A stretch of 33,403 bases of DNA. It comes from Apostichopus parvimensis. Lineage: Eukaryota > Echinodermata > Holothuroidea > Aspidochirotida > Stichopodidae. The stretch is from contig KN883930.1 of assembly GCA_000934455.1 (NCBI GenBank), positions 63,079-96,481 on the forward strand. The letters are read 5' to 3'. Each line of letters opens with the position of its first letter. Within the stretch, counting starts at the first letter, position 1. The notes beneath the pieces are model-generated. The model did no database searches, was not told where the DNA came from, and saw only the letters and a program-made list of their open reading frames with translations. Shown piece after piece: positions 33,394-33,403 of this stretch. Made by a program: the position numbers and the translations under genes.

Positions 33394-33403
33394 AATTTTC
33401 AGC

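Overview
The window is eukaryotic: AT-rich, intron-rich, full of microsatellites and transposon remnants, with no operons or dense coding. The only gene I recognise is the 5' part of an FCHO (FCH-domain-only, F-BAR) gene on the + strand. It is the endocytic membrane sculptor known as FCHO1/FCHO2 in vertebrates, usually a single gene in invertebrates. Three consecutive coding exons (25081-25172, 27602-27676, 29822-29963) join in one frame to 103 residues that align without gaps to the start of the F-BAR domain. The protein sequence and the repeat content suggest a marine invertebrate, perhaps an echinoderm such as a sea cucumber. That is inference only.

Layout. 1-10 kb: non-coding, with a 462-bp terminal-inverted-repeat element (611-1072), a tRNA-like SINE head with satellite-like direct repeats and a perfect 18-bp hairpin (7.26-7.85 kb). 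9.9-10.4 kb: a TATA/initiator pair followed by a CpG-rich stretch and an ATG-headed candidate first exon (10300-10368), which ends at a donor in the phase needed to join the FCHO exons. 11-13 kb: a 262-bp tandem duplication, a hAT-like element interrupted by an assembly gap, and a cluster of GAGTACA motifs. 16.5-18 kb: a diverged tandem duplication and a dispersed repeat. 19.6-21.4 kb and 22.9-24.0 kb: two non-autonomous hAT-like elements, each with exact 8-bp target-site duplications. 24.6-30 kb: the FCHO exons. 30-33.4 kb: intron, with one more copy of the dispersed repeat and an inverted-repeat element at the edge.

The most striking structure is at 27671-28507. The intron after the second FCHO exon begins with about 26 tandem copies of a 32-33 bp unit, and the unit contains the exon's own 5' splice site. 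The donor has in effect been amplified into a minisatellite, with 23 copies of GTAAGG including the real one. Three hAT-like elements with different terminal repeats, all with 8-bp duplications and none encoding a recognisable transposase, are a second theme. A third is a 70-codon open frame with tyrosine motifs and a polyadenylation signal inside an FCHO intron, which looks like a stranded terminal exon of another protein.

No bacterial-type system, CRISPR array, rRNA or intact tRNA gene was seen. Most of the other open frames (60-170 codons) are unrecognisable and probably chance.
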